64,000 nt of DNA from Methanocella arvoryzae MRE50 (GCF_000063445.1 NC_009464.1:2914001-2978000), one strand, 5' to 3'; numbered from the stretch's first letter, positions 54,279 through 63,316 are shown. Numbers and translations are program-made. The notes: generated by a model from the sequence alone, not told the origin.

Positions 54279-54657
54279 TCAGGGATTTTTTATCCCCTTC
54301 TTTTTAGGTAACACTTCAAGATATCCGGCATATTCCATAGAAAATTCCCCCACAGAAAACGCAGAAGGGTAAGCGACAATTTCCGGGAGCACCCGAAAGG
54401 CAGAGATCATCACTATTAAATAACCCTCTCAGACCTTTCCACACTCCCGGGCCTCCTCTCAGACCTCCCCACCCTCACTGACCTCCCAGCTCGAAAATCC
54501 TCCCCGGCCTCCGGGTTACTCCCCGACCTCCCGAAGATTTTTCAGGGGCATCACGGAACAATAAACCTGTTAATTTCGCGCTGGCCGCCGACAATCTCGA
54601 CTTTATATCACTGGCAATTTTGAACAGAACTCAGCACGTCCTCTCCTCGGTGATAGG
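54279..54657 (+). other. Intergenic region with pyrimidine-rich tract and promoter
   Basis: After the terminator, 54424-54535 is a strongly pyrimidine-rich plus strand with the motif GACCTCCC repeated about four times in slightly varied form. A TATA box (CTTTATATC, 54601-54609) gives a start near 54630 for the next fasciclin gene. No RNA gene recognised. Confidence 0.5.
54281..54308 (+). terminator. Terminator after the second fasciclin gene
   Basis: AGGGAT-TTTTT-ATCCCCT (54281-54298) is followed by TCTTTTT (to 54308), an intrinsic-type stem plus T-run. It starts 2 bp after the TAA stop codon. Confidence 0.55.
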
Positions 54658-55242
54658 ATGCTTAAAACCAGAAAAATCGTAGCTATCCTGGCTCTTGTAG
54701 CAATTCTGCTGGCCTTCGCTGCCCCGGCAGTAGCGCAGAGGACTGGAATGCAGCAGGGCATGCAGCAGACTGCTCAGCAGAAGAGCATGATACCGATGCA
54801 GTCGTCGAACAAGGACATGATGGCCACGATGTCGGACATGAAGGAAGCCAGCATGGCGGCAACGATGATGAAAGCTGCCGGCATGGATACCATGATGTCG
54901 AGCGGCAGCCACACGCTCTTCGTTCCCGGCGATTCTGCCATGAAGAAAATGGGCTCTGGCTCAGACCTGAGTAAGATCGGCCAGATGACGACTGACAAAT
55001 CCATGGCCACGAATGTCATGAAGGGCTTCATTATGGACAAGTCTGTCATGCCCTCTGAAATGACCGACGGCAAGACGCTGACCATGATGAACGGCAAGAC
55101 TATGACCGTCAAGAACGTGGGCGGCCAGATGACCCTGGACGGCGCGAAGATCACGAAGGCAGTCCAGACCACCAACGGCATGATCTACATGATCGACTCA
55201 GTGCCCTCGTCGATGATGAGCATGCCTATGATGAGCAAATAA
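54658..55242 (+). CDS. Exported fasciclin-domain protein, Met-rich
   Basis: A 194-residue protein. It begins with a signal peptide (MLKTRKIVAILALVAILLAF, then AAPAVAQ) and is followed by a Met/Gln-rich linker. The Fas1 domain (residues 45-185) carries HTLFVPGDSAMKKMG and TNGMIYMIDSVPSSM. Methionine is unusually frequent and could bind copper or scavenge oxidants, but this is inference. It is the third of three paralogues in a row; ribosome site GGTGAT at 54649-54654 and a strong promoter upstream. A clear terminator follows. Confidence 0.85.
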   Translation: MLKTRKIVAILALVAILLAFAAPAVAQRTGMQQGMQQTAQQKSMIPMQSSNKDMMATMSDMKEASMAATMMKAAGMDTMMSSGSHTLFVPGDSAMKKMGSGSDLSKIGQMTTDKSMATNVMKGFIMDKSVMPSEMTDGKTLTMMNGKTMTVKNVGGQMTLDGAKITKAVQTTNGMIYMIDSVPSSMMSMPMMSK

Positions 55243-55459
55243 AAACAATGGGGGTATAGTTATACCCCTTCCTTTTTTGGGCTGCCCGTGATGGCAATCC
55301 GAACGTTGCGCTTTGTTTTAAATAATACTTGGCCTCGTCTCGTGCCCCTACTCGAGTTCAGATGATCCATCTTTTGCAGAAATTATTTCTTATGCAATAC
55401 TGGGTCAGGTAATTATCCCGTCATAGGGTAAGAACCTTGTAGCTTTTTAGGTACGCTTT
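55243..55459. other. Intergenic region before the GxxExxY element
   Basis: After the terminator there is a degenerate family III end (CGAACGTTGCGCTTTG, about 55291-55306). No gene seen from 55307 to 55459. Confidence 0.4.
55250..55277 (+). terminator. Terminator after the third fasciclin gene
   Basis: GGGGTATA-GT-TATACCCC (55251-55268), a perfect 8-bp inverted repeat, is followed by CCTTTTTT (to 55277). It lies 8 bp after the stop codon. Confidence 0.7.
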
Positions 55460-55510
55460 AAAATGCCGCCAAGCTCGCCAAGGGGCCAAGCTCGCCAAGA
55501 GATATTTGAG
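55460..55510. repeat. Left arm of family IV copy B
   Basis: AAAATGCCGCCAAG and GCTCGCCAAG-type words repeated, nearly the same as the left arm of copy A (53190-53215). It ends about 55 bp before the ATG of the GxxExxY gene. Outward of 55460 the terminal sequence of copy A is no longer recognisable, so this end is decayed. Confidence 0.65.
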
Positions 55511-55564
55511 AAGAATACTTATTTACAGAAAATTGTATTATAGTTAATGGCAGGTGTATTTACG

Positions 55565-56002
55565 ATGAGATACGAAGAGCCTCCAAAATATTTGGACGAG
55601 ATGGGCAAAGTCATAGTAAATGCTGCATACAAAGTTCATGAACGGTGGGGACCAGGCCTTCTTGAGCACTTCTACCAGATAGCGCTAATGAGGGAAATAT
55701 CAAAAGCTGGGCTGGAAGTAAAATCTGAGGTATATCTACCTATCATACTGGATGATCTTGTTATTGAAAATGCATATCGACTTGATTTACTTGTTGAGAA
55801 CGAGATAATAATTGAAATAAAAACTGTTGAAAAACTATCGGTTGTACACTATAAACAAATACGAACATATATGAAATTATTTAACAGTCGATTAGGGTAT
55901 CTGATAAACTTTAACACTGAACTCATCAGAAAAGGAATCAATAGGGAAATATTATCAAAACCCAGTGAGCAGACAACATCTCCCGGAAGACAGGAACCCT
56001 GA
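55565..56002 (+). CDS. GxxExxY protein (PDDEXK_3-like nuclease family)
   Basis: About 145 residues. The namesake motif G31-LL-E34-HF-Y37 follows HERWGP. A PD-(D/E)XK-like core is visible: D74 in YRLDLLVE and E84-I-K86 in IIIEIKTVE, then the helix HYKQIRTYMKLF and LGYLINFN. In this family nuclease activity is suspected but not proven. AT-rich, unlike its neighbours. The start is set at ATG 55565 because AGGTGT is 8 nt upstream; ATG 55547 is the alternative. The gene sits inside two inward-facing arms of the family IV repeat. Confidence 0.8.
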   Translation: MRYEEPPKYLDEMGKVIVNAAYKVHERWGPGLLEHFYQIALMREISKAGLEVKSEVYLPIILDDLVIENAYRLDLLVENEIIIEIKTVEKLSVVHYKQIRTYMKLFNSRLGYLINFNTELIRKGINREILSKPSEQTTSPGRQEP

Positions 56003-56017
56003 TACTCTGATCACAAA

Positions 56018-56195
56018 GCCCTTGGCGTTCCATGAAAAATTGGCTCTTGGCGGGCTTGGCTCCTTGGCGCTCTTGGCGGTATTTTCGACCTATACAGGGC
56101 CAACTTTTAATTTTTCATAGCCTTCACCTGAATATTCCATTTTCATAGGGCGAGCGCTTGGCGGTATTTTCGACTCACACAGGGCTAACTTTCGA
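56018..56195. repeat. Right arm of family IV copy B
   Basis: CTTGGCGGGCTTGGC, CTTGGCGC and CTTGGCGGTATTTTCGACC words, then a GGGCCAACTTTTAATTTTTC end, followed by a second partial end (GCTTGGCGGTATTTTCG, 56157-56173). Apart from scattered changes this stretch equals 53311-53500 of copy A. It touches the stop of the helicase-nuclease gene (56198). Confidence 0.75.
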
Positions 56196-56197
56196 TC

Positions 56198-59100
56198 TTA
56201 TCCCCATCTCGGGCAATACATCTTATACGGGCAATTCCCGGTATATCCGACCTGTCCGCACTCCTCAATTACTTCGAACCCGTGTTCGTAGTCGTAAGCA
56301 ATGTTATTCGCCATCTGTACGAACCACTGTCTGACCTTCTCGATCTCGATAGCTTTGCAGTTGCTTCCCACGCTCTTCATGGTGCCGTCGTCGCATAGCT
56401 CGAAGGTCCGGGGCTTTTCTTCCTCCAGCAGCTCTAAAGTCGCCCGCTTTGGTGTCAGCCTTTTTTCCCGCAGCGCCGGGTCTCTCTGGAGCGCCAGCAT
56501 GTACATGGTGATCTGCCGCTCCCGGTCTTCGGTGCCGGGCTCCCGGCCGGTTTTGTAGTCGATGATCTCTGCGTCGCCGTTTTCGCTCAGCTGATCGACT
56601 CTGTCGATCTTTCCGGTGAACTGGAAACCGTCCATGGTGAAGTTGAAGAACTGCTCGACTCCGACGCTGCGCCTGATGGTGTCTTTGTTCCTGGCCCAGA
56701 AGACGTCGAAAATCCTCTTCGCCTTGTCTTTGTCCACGCCGGCAAAGTCGGGCAGCAGCGAGGTTTTTTCAGCGATCGCATCCAGTTCCTCTCTGGTCGA
56801 GATCTGCTGTTTTACCGCAAGCTCGAGGGTTTTGTGGATGTAGTTGCCGAAGCTCAGGGGGCTTTCGCCTTCGCTGTCTTTTGTCCTGGATGGTATGTTC
56901 AGCAGGTACTGTAGCTCGTACTTCTTCGGGCACTCTTCGTAAGTCTTGAGTCCCGAGTAGGACAGCCTGACCTCTTTCGGGTCGAACTGCATGCCCCGGG
57001 GGATGCCTGCGTCGAGTTCTGCACGGATCACTGCCGCCTCTTCTCCGGCCATCGCCGCCTGGGGGCAGTTGATCGCGATGGGGCGGCCGCAGAGGTGCTG
57101 GTATAACAATAAGTTGTACAGTGCCAGGTCGGGCTCGGAGTCGATGGTGGAGAGAATCTGGCGCTTGATCTCGTTCTTCTTCCGGTCGAGATCGCTGTCC
57201 CTGGTGGCTACTGCTGCCTTTTCCTCCGCGTCCTCGACAAGTTCCATGTCCGGGTGCAGTTCGCCGCTATTGTAGCAGGCTTCTGCAATAAACATGGACG
57301 GCGGTCTTTCGCTCTCGCCGTAGCTGGCGGGGTAGCAGAGGTAGAGCCGGTCTTTCGCCCGGGTGAAGGCGACGTAGGCGAGCCTGCGCTCTTCTTTGAG
57401 CTTGAAGTCCTGCTTTCTCTTTTTCAGCGCCTCCTCGATCTCGGCTTCCGGCAGGCTGAACACGTCTGCGTATCGATCGTTTAGCTGATCGGGCACCAGC
57501 GGCTCTCTGCCTCCTCTGGACAGGGGGAACTTATCCTTAGCCAGATCTACGACAAAGACGTGGCTGTATTCGAGGCCTTTGGCGCCGTGGCAGGTCTTGA
57601 GCACCACGCCACCTGCCTTTTCTTGCCGGGGCAGCTCCCCGTCGTCGCCGATCTCGTCGAGTAGCTCCACGTACTCGATGAACCCCTGCAAATCAGTTCC
57701 ATAAAGGTCCTGAAAACCGGTGACTATGTCGTGCAGGGCTTTGAGGTTCAGGAGCGATGTCTTGCTCTCGCTGCTGTTGTCGTGGGTGAACTCTCTTGAA
57801 AGGCCGGACAGCTCGTAGATGTCGAGCAGCAGATCGGGCAGTTCCTTGTTGGTCGAAGCCCGGAGTTCCATTATCCTGTCGACGAGGTGGCGGATCTTCA
57901 CCCGGCCTTCTTCGGACAGCCCTCTCGGCAGGCTGCCGGTGAGCACGCCCTGGATGCTGTCCCGCTTTGCGGCGGCCGAAAGCAGGTGTACGTCTCGGAT
58001 CGATACCCCGTACCGGTACTGGAGCAGCTTATACCAGAGCTGATCCGCCCCGTGCCGGGGCATCTCGAGGCTGGCGAGCACGTATAAATAGGCTAACGCC
58101 GTCCGGATTTCCGGGCGCTTCAGGAAGCCCGTGGTGGTCGAGACCTGGTAGGGTATGGCCCGCTGCTTTAGCGCCGCCTCTATGGGCCGCAGCGAGGAGT
58201 ACGAGCGGAAGAGTACCGCGATCTCCTCGGGGGCCACGCCTTCCGCCAGCAGTCGGTCGATCTCCTCCACGATGCGGCGGGCCTGCTCGTTCTGGTTCAG
58301 GGTTTTAAGGAGCATGACCCGGGTGCCTTCCCTGTGATCGAAGGCCTGCAGGAGCCTGGCGTCATCTGCCTTCTGGTAGTTGTTCCTGATCAGCCTGTAT
58401 GCGGTGCGCAGGATACTGTCCGTCGACCTGTAGTTCTCAGTCAGGTCGAATGTGGCCGGGCGGTACTCCTCTTTGAAGGTGTCGATGTTCTCCGGGTAGG
58501 CGCCTCTGAATCCGTAGATCGACTGGTTCACGTCGCCGACTACGGTGATGCCTTTGCCATCCCCTGCCAGAATTTTAAGCAGCTCGTACTGCTGGCGGTT
58601 CGTGTCCTGAAATTCGTCCACGATGACGTAGTCGAACTTGTCTGCCAGTACTTCGTGGCCTCTGGCTCTGGCGTAGTCGATCGTCAGCCTGATCATGTCC
58701 GCATAGTCCAGCAGCAGCTTTTGTGCCTTGATCTGCTCGTACTTCTTCCACGCTTCGAGGAACTTCAGATATCCTTTGTATTCCTCGAAAAGTTCCAGGA
58801 ACTCGGTGATCTTCTTCTTTTCTTCTCTCGCCTGTTTATCCTTGAACTGCTCCGTCCGCAACCTGACTGTCGCCGCGCCTGCAGCGCTCTCGATGTCCTC
58901 TTCAGGGCAGATCTCTCGCATGCTGGCTTCGAGTTGCCCGAGGTAGCCTTCGTAGTCTGCCCAGGTGAGGCCCATGTCTTTAGCCCGCTGGATGCTGGTA
59001 ATGTAGTGGCTGGCAAGCCTTGGGGGCACACCCGCTTCTTTGCAGAGTATAAAGCCCCCGTCTTTCTCGTCGAGCAGCCTGTACCGCTCGTCTATGCCAG

Positions 59101-59425
59101 TGTCGCTTTCCCCTGCGACGAGGATGTCCAGGCAGAAGGCGTGGAACGTGTTGGCCGTCGCGTCCCTGGCTTCGGGCACCACCTTCTCGATCTCTTCCTT
59201 CATGTGGGCTGCCGCATCTCTGGAAAACGTAAGCATCAGCAGCCTTTCCGGCTTCAGGCTCTTCTCCTTGATGAGATAAGCTGCCTTCGCCGTGATCATC
59301 GTCGTCTTGCCCGTGCCCGCCCCCGCAGAAACGAGCACCGCTCCGGTATCGCACCTGACTGCATCTTTCTGACGATCGTTCAGGGGCTTTCCCGTAGTAG
59401 ATTCGAACCAGCTGAAGAAATCCAT
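56198..59425 (-). CDS. UvrD/Rep-type helicase fused to a RecB-family nuclease (AddA-like)
   Basis: A 1075-residue protein. The helicase part has Walker A SAGAGTGKTT (residues 33-42), TFSRDAAAHM, IVDEFQDTNRQQYELL (II), VGDVNQSIYGFRGA, and FVVDLAKDKFPL with AYVAFTRAKDRLYL (VI). From about 820 comes a RecB-like nuclease: LSYSGLKTYEECPKKYELQYLL, then AEIIDYKTG with Asp and Lys of the active site. Four Cys (one at YEECPKK, and CGQVGYTGNCPYKMYC at the end) suggest a Fe-S cluster as in AddB/Cas4. Probably end-processing or recombination repair. No second AddB-like subunit nearby. Confidence 0.9.
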   Translation of the reverse strand: MDFFSWFESTTGKPLNDRQKDAVRCDTGAVLVSAGAGTGKTTMITAKAAYLIKEKSLKPERLLMLTFSRDAAAHMKEEIEKVVPEARDATANTFHAFCLDILVAGESDTGIDERYRLLDEKDGGFILCKEAGVPPRLASHYITSIQRAKDMGLTWADYEGYLGQLEASMREICPEEDIESAAGAATVRLRTEQFKDKQAREEKKKITEFLELFEEYKGYLKFLEAWKKYEQIKAQKLLLDYADMIRLTIDYARARGHEVLADKFDYVIVDEFQDTNRQQYELLKILAGDGKGITVVGDVNQSIYGFRGAYPENIDTFKEEYRPATFDLTENYRSTDSILRTAYRLIRNNYQKADDARLLQAFDHREGTRVMLLKTLNQNEQARRIVEEIDRLLAEGVAPEEIAVLFRSYSSLRPIEAALKQRAIPYQVSTTTGFLKRPEIRTALAYLYVLASLEMPRHGADQLWYKLLQYRYGVSIRDVHLLSAAAKRDSIQGVLTGSLPRGLSEEGRVKIRHLVDRIMELRASTNKELPDLLLDIYELSGLSREFTHDNSSESKTSLLNLKALHDIVTGFQDLYGTDLQGFIEYVELLDEIGDDGELPRQEKAGGVVLKTCHGAKGLEYSHVFVVDLAKDKFPLSRGGREPLVPDQLNDRYADVFSLPEAEIEEALKKRKQDFKLKEERRLAYVAFTRAKDRLYLCYPASYGESERPPSMFIAEACYNSGELHPDMELVEDAEEKAAVATRDSDLDRKKNEIKRQILSTIDSEPDLALYNLLLYQHLCGRPIAINCPQAAMAGEEAAVIRAELDAGIPRGMQFDPKEVRLSYSGLKTYEECPKKYELQYLLNIPSRTKDSEGESPLSFGNYIHKTLELAVKQQISTREELDAIAEKTSLLPDFAGVDKDKAKRIFDVFWARNKDTIRRSVGVEQFFNFTMDGFQFTGKIDRVDQLSENGDAEIIDYKTGREPGTEDRERQITMYMLALQRDPALREKRLTPKRATLELLEEEKPRTFELCDDGTMKSVGSNCKAIEIEKVRQWFVQMANNIAYDYEHGFEVIEECGQVGYTGNCPYKMYCPRWG

Positions 59426-59694
59426 GTTAAGGCCACGCCGTATTGTCTGTGCTACTGGTTTTGGTATGACCTCTTACTGGATATAATATTGTGTGGTATG
59501 TGCCTGGAAAGTAATGGCCAGAGAGTTATGCCACTATACCTGCTGCCTGCATGCAGGCGCTTATTCCTGATGGCCAATCACAAAACTGGATTTACTAATT
59601 CTAAAGTTGAAATAAAAATCATGATATACTTATATGGGCGATTACTACTCACTCATAATCTCTTGTCTGATTGAATTTATATGGTCAGGATTAT
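59426..59694. other. Intergenic region between helicase-nuclease and TPR gene
   Basis: Promoter signals in both directions. On the minus strand ATATTATATCC (about 59479-59490) fits the helicase-nuclease; on the plus strand ATACTTATATGGG (about 59624-59636) fits the TPR gene. A 14-bp perfect palindrome GCCTGCATGCAGGC lies at 59544-59557. No gene. Confidence 0.4.
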
Positions 59695-60966
59695 ATGCTC
59701 AACCGAAACGCTGTTCTGCAGAGGGGACTCGTCAATGAGGCGAAAAAGTTTCCAGATACTCCGGCCGAGCACTATCAGCGTGCCCTCTCTATCATGAACA
59801 GCGCACGTCTCGATGATCTGCCAGCACTGTATGATGTCATATCCCTGTGCCGGGAGGCGGTTCGCCTGAATCCGGACTATGCGGAAGCGTACTGTCTTCT
59901 CGGAGCGGCGCTGGCTGGCATGGGGCAGTCGGGAGATGCGATTCAGGCCCTGGAAAAGGCGATAACCTTACAGCCCGGGTATGCAGAGGCCCATTACTAT
60001 CTCGGGAAAGCTGTGCTGGCCACAGGGAATCCCGACCAGGCGCTAAACCTGTTCACCGCCTCGAAGCAGCTGGGCATGAACGAGTCGATGGCCTGCTGTG
60101 GTATCGGATCCGCCCTCGCGGAGAAAGGCCTGTACCGGGAGTCCATTGTAGAGCTTAGCCGGGCAATTGCTGTCGATCCGGGGAATGTCGAGGCATACGT
60201 TCGGCTGGGCATGGCCTGCTGTGAGACTGGATCTTATGCGGAAGCTATGGCCTGGCTGAAAAAGGCTGTGGAGCTAAATCCCGGCAACATCGAAGCGCAC
60301 CTCTGCCTTGCACGCGCATATCTCCGCGGGCAGATGTACGATGCAGCCCTCGCTGAATATGATGTGGTGCTTGGCCTGAGGCCCCGCTGCCTTGACGCTA
60401 TAAATGGCAAAGGCACCGTCTACCACTACAAAGGGCTAATTGACCAGGCTATTCAGGAGTACCGGCACGCGATCGACCTTTACCCCGGGGATTACCGCGC
60501 CCATAATAACCTCGCTCTGGCTTATGTGGACAAAGGTATGTACGAGCGGGCAATCCCGGAGTACCGGCTGGCGATCTGTGCCAGTCCGAAGCTGCCTGAA
60601 CTCCACGCTGACTATGGTATGCTATTGCTGCTTACCGGTGATACCTATGGTGCCACACTCGCATTCCGGGAAGCCTTGCGACTCGCGCCGGACAGCTATT
60701 CTGGTCATGTAAATCTTGCCGTTGCTCTATACCAGTCCGGCCAGTGTTCAGACGCGCTGGCCGAGCTTGCCGAGGCGGTCCGGCTCTCTCCCTCGGAGCC
60801 AGAAGCATTCTTCCATCTCGGCACTATTCACGACCGCTGTGGAGATCCTGTAAAAGCTGCTACTGCTTACGAGAGTTTTATACGCTTCTCTGCCAGCGGA
60901 GACAAACGCGTCAAATCTGTCCGGGCAAGATTACTGGAGATCAAGGGTGGTAAAAAGCGAAAGTAG
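59695..60966 (+). CDS. Tetratricopeptide repeat (TPR) protein
   Basis: About 423 residues, made almost entirely of roughly eleven TPR units of 34 residues (for example AVRLNPDYAEAYCLLGAALAGMG, AITLQPGYAEAHYYLGKAVLATGN, AVELNPGNIEAHLCLARAYLRG). No signal peptide or membrane segment. Such scaffolds hold protein complexes together. The start is ATG 59695 with AGGA just upstream; the frame opens earlier at TTG 59671 but covers a TATA-like stretch. The last residues are Lys-rich. It converges with the CpXC gene at 3 bp. Confidence 0.88.
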   Translation: MLNRNAVLQRGLVNEAKKFPDTPAEHYQRALSIMNSARLDDLPALYDVISLCREAVRLNPDYAEAYCLLGAALAGMGQSGDAIQALEKAITLQPGYAEAHYYLGKAVLATGNPDQALNLFTASKQLGMNESMACCGIGSALAEKGLYRESIVELSRAIAVDPGNVEAYVRLGMACCETGSYAEAMAWLKKAVELNPGNIEAHLCLARAYLRGQMYDAALAEYDVVLGLRPRCLDAINGKGTVYHYKGLIDQAIQEYRHAIDLYPGDYRAHNNLALAYVDKGMYERAIPEYRLAICASPKLPELHADYGMLLLLTGDTYGATLAFREALRLAPDSYSGHVNLAVALYQSGQCSDALAELAEAVRLSPSEPEAFFHLGTIHDRCGDPVKAATAYESFIRFSASGDKRVKSVRARLLEIKGGKKRK

Positions 60967-60969
60967 CCT

Positions 60970-61377
60970 CTACGATCTTTTCTCGAAAGCTACTTCCCTG
61001 AACACTATATAGCGAAGCATTTCAGCCATATCAAAGACCTTGTGCGGCTCGCGTCCATACTCCTCGCAACCGCTCAGACCCGTTTTATCTATTAGCTCCC
61101 CTTTCGAGTCGAACAGCGTGTAGAATTCCTCGTTGCCGAGGATGTCCGCGGGGTAATACTGAACGCAGAACCGCCTGCCCGGGTCGTGGTAGAGCAGGGC
61201 CGCAGGCAGTTGGGCTTTCAGGCCGCAGGCGTTGCAGGTGAAGATGTTGATCTGCCAGTTGAATAAGGCCTCCTTCAGCTCGGGGTCGGTCCCTATGTTG
61301 ATCTCCTGCCATACGATCATTTCCTGGGCTGCCTTGCATTCAGGACATTCCATAGTGATCTTATCGCTTTTCGACAT
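60970..61377 (-). CDS. CpXC-domain zinc protein
   Basis: A 135-residue protein of the CpXC family. Two CxxC knuckles: MECPECKAAQ and FTCNACGLKAQLPAALLYHDPGRRFCVQYYP. The segment after them (LGNEEFYTLFDSKGELI and VFDMAEMLRYIVFREVAFEKR) is typical of the family. Role unknown, probably a small metal-binding accessory protein. It may be cotranscribed with gltX, whose stop lies 99 bp upstream of its start. Confidence 0.82.
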   Translation of the reverse strand: MSKSDKITMECPECKAAQEMIVWQEINIGTDPELKEALFNWQINIFTCNACGLKAQLPAALLYHDPGRRFCVQYYPADILGNEEFYTLFDSKGELIDKTGLSGCEEYGREPHKVFDMAEMLRYIVFREVAFEKRS

Positions 61378-61476
61378 CTTATCGTAATCCTGCCGATGGG
61401 CTTGTTCGGGCTAGAGTTGATCGGGCTGCACTATAGATCAGGTCTGGCATGGCCGGTAATGCTAAGTCCTGTCTTT

Positions 61477-63195
61477 TTACGGGTGGGTGTAGTAAGCTAA
61501 TACTACGCCGTTGATCGTATCGATTCTCACGAACGCGAAGCGCTCGAACTGGACGACGTTGTTCAGCTCGTTCCTGATATCGCACTCTGCGATACCGTGG
61601 AATTCGCCGTCGGGGCCGATGACCCTTGTTGGCACCCCGCCCTCTCTCGTCACCCACTGGACGATTTTGGCGCCCTGTTTTAAGACTGAGAGATCGTTGC
61701 CGATATAGTCTCCCGTAAGCGGGTCGCTCCCTGTGATTCTTACGTTATACAGGTCCTTGAGTCTCAGGATGTCTCCCGGCCTGGCGTTATCCGCGTCGGA
61801 TTTGGGGATCAGGATCTCGGGGTTCTCCGCCACGCACATCTCCCTGAAGCCCCGCTTGTGGTCCTGGGGGTGGAGGGGTGCTTTTGCAGTGGTGAACGGG
61901 GCGCCGTTGACCTTGAGCACGACGGGGTCCGGGACGAAGAAGTACCTGTTGGCCTTCGGGTCTACGATCTTCCTGTTCTCTGCGTACAGGGTGTCCATGC
62001 TGAACTCTATATCGGTCTCTGTGACGCCCATGTTGATCATGACGTTGCGGATGGCTTCCGGCTCGATGCCTCTTCTCTTCAGGGCCACTACCGTGGGTAG
62101 CTGCGGATCGTCCCAGCCCCTGTATTCGCCGGCCTCAATGCCCTTTTTCATCACGCTGGTGGAGAACTTGCCGAAGCCGAGGAGCCTGACTCTGCCCCAG
62201 TGGCTGACGTGGGGGTACTCCCAGCCGAGGTACCTGTAGATGTACTTCTGCTTGTCTGCGGTCTTCATCAGGTCTTTGCCCCTGATGATGTGAGTAACGC
62301 CTAAAAAGTGGTCTTCCATCGCAGACTCGAAGTCCAGCATGGGCCAGACCATGTATTTTGTGCCAGTCTTCGGGTGGGGCTCGGTGACGATGCGGAAGGC
62401 GACCCAGTCCCTCATTGCGGGATCCTTGTGGGCGATATCGGTCTTAATACGCAGTACCGCTTCTTTGCCTCCGTAGCCGCCAGCGAGCATCTTCTTCCAC
62501 TTCTCCATGTTCTCGGCCGGAGGAGTTTCCCGGTGCGGACATGGCTTTCCGGCTTCCTTGAGGTCATGGAAAACCTCGTTGTCACAGGTGCAAACGTATG
62601 CTTTGCCGAGGTCGATCAGCTTCTCTGCCTGCTCGTAGTACAGGGGCAGCCTGTCAGAAGCCGCGACTACCTTGTCGGGCGGGCAGCCGAGCCACTTTGC
62701 GTGCTCCACGTACCAGGTGTACGCTTCGATCATCGGCTTCTTGATCGACGGGTCGGTGTCGTCGAACCGCATGATGAAGACGCCGTCGTACATGCGGGCG
62801 TACTCGTGGTTGACGATGATGCCGCGGGCGTTGCCTAAAGACGGGGGGCCGTTAGGATTAGGTGCTATTCTCAGGGTCACTTTCTGGCCCGGCTTAAGCA
62901 TCGATGTGTCGAGCGGCGGCAGGCCTCTCCTGACCTCCTTCTTCACGCTGAGCTCCTCGATGAGCTCGGGGGCGATCTCTGACAATTTCGCCTTGATCTC
63001 GTCCTGCGACATCTGCCCGATGTCGGCGAGGACTTTTTGCACGATTGGCATAAGCTCCTTCGCATGCGGCCGAAGCTCGGGGTGCGTGCCCAGCAGCTTG
63101 CCGGTGACGGCTCCTGCCTGGGGGACAGAGCCGTGCTTGTACGCGTTCTGGAGCGCGAACTTTTGGATGAGAATCTCGATGTCTTTTGTTTCCAT
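61477..63195 (-). CDS. gltX: Glutamyl-tRNA synthetase, archaeal type
   Basis: A 572-residue class I synthetase of the GlnRS-related archaeal kind, which charges tRNA-Glu and, in archaea, also mischarges tRNA-Gln. The catalytic HIGH motif is changed to SLGN in RIAPNPNGPPSLGNARG, and the KMSKS loop reads GKFSTSVMKKG. The extra N-terminal helical region (residues 1-100) is normal for archaea. The C-terminal beta-barrel is complete. Start at ATG 63195 with GGAGC upstream; ATG is preferred over the 63225 frame opening. The similar variants I recall are in Methanosarcinales relatives. Confidence 0.93.
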   Translation of the reverse strand: METKDIEILIQKFALQNAYKHGSVPQAGAVTGKLLGTHPELRPHAKELMPIVQKVLADIGQMSQDEIKAKLSEIAPELIEELSVKKEVRRGLPPLDTSMLKPGQKVTLRIAPNPNGPPSLGNARGIIVNHEYARMYDGVFIMRFDDTDPSIKKPMIEAYTWYVEHAKWLGCPPDKVVAASDRLPLYYEQAEKLIDLGKAYVCTCDNEVFHDLKEAGKPCPHRETPPAENMEKWKKMLAGGYGGKEAVLRIKTDIAHKDPAMRDWVAFRIVTEPHPKTGTKYMVWPMLDFESAMEDHFLGVTHIIRGKDLMKTADKQKYIYRYLGWEYPHVSHWGRVRLLGFGKFSTSVMKKGIEAGEYRGWDDPQLPTVVALKRRGIEPEAIRNVMINMGVTETDIEFSMDTLYAENRKIVDPKANRYFFVPDPVVLKVNGAPFTTAKAPLHPQDHKRGFREMCVAENPEILIPKSDADNARPGDILRLKDLYNVRITGSDPLTGDYIGNDLSVLKQGAKIVQWVTREGGVPTRVIGPDGEFHGIAECDIRNELNNVVQFERFAFVRIDTINGVVLAYYTHP

Positions 63196-63281
63196 GAAAT
63201 AATGCTCCGATGACAGTACTGGCATACACTATAACGAACTTCCTACTTATGATTTGCTCTGAATACCGAAACCGGAGCTAA

Positions 63282-63305
63282 AAGAAAAAACGGGGGTTTC
63301 CCCGT
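63282..63305 (-). terminator. Terminator of the small Gly/Phe-rich protein gene
   Basis: ACGGGG-GTTT-CCCCGT (63290-63305) is followed on the minus strand by TTTTTTCTTTT (63280-63290). It lies 12 bp after the stop codon of the gene. Confidence 0.7.
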
Positions 63306-63316
63306 CGCCTGACCGC

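Noticed and set aside
58334-59674. 446-codon frame on the plus strand
   Set aside because: Antisense to the helicase-nuclease, with no recognisable domain; the helicase motifs are intact on the minus strand.
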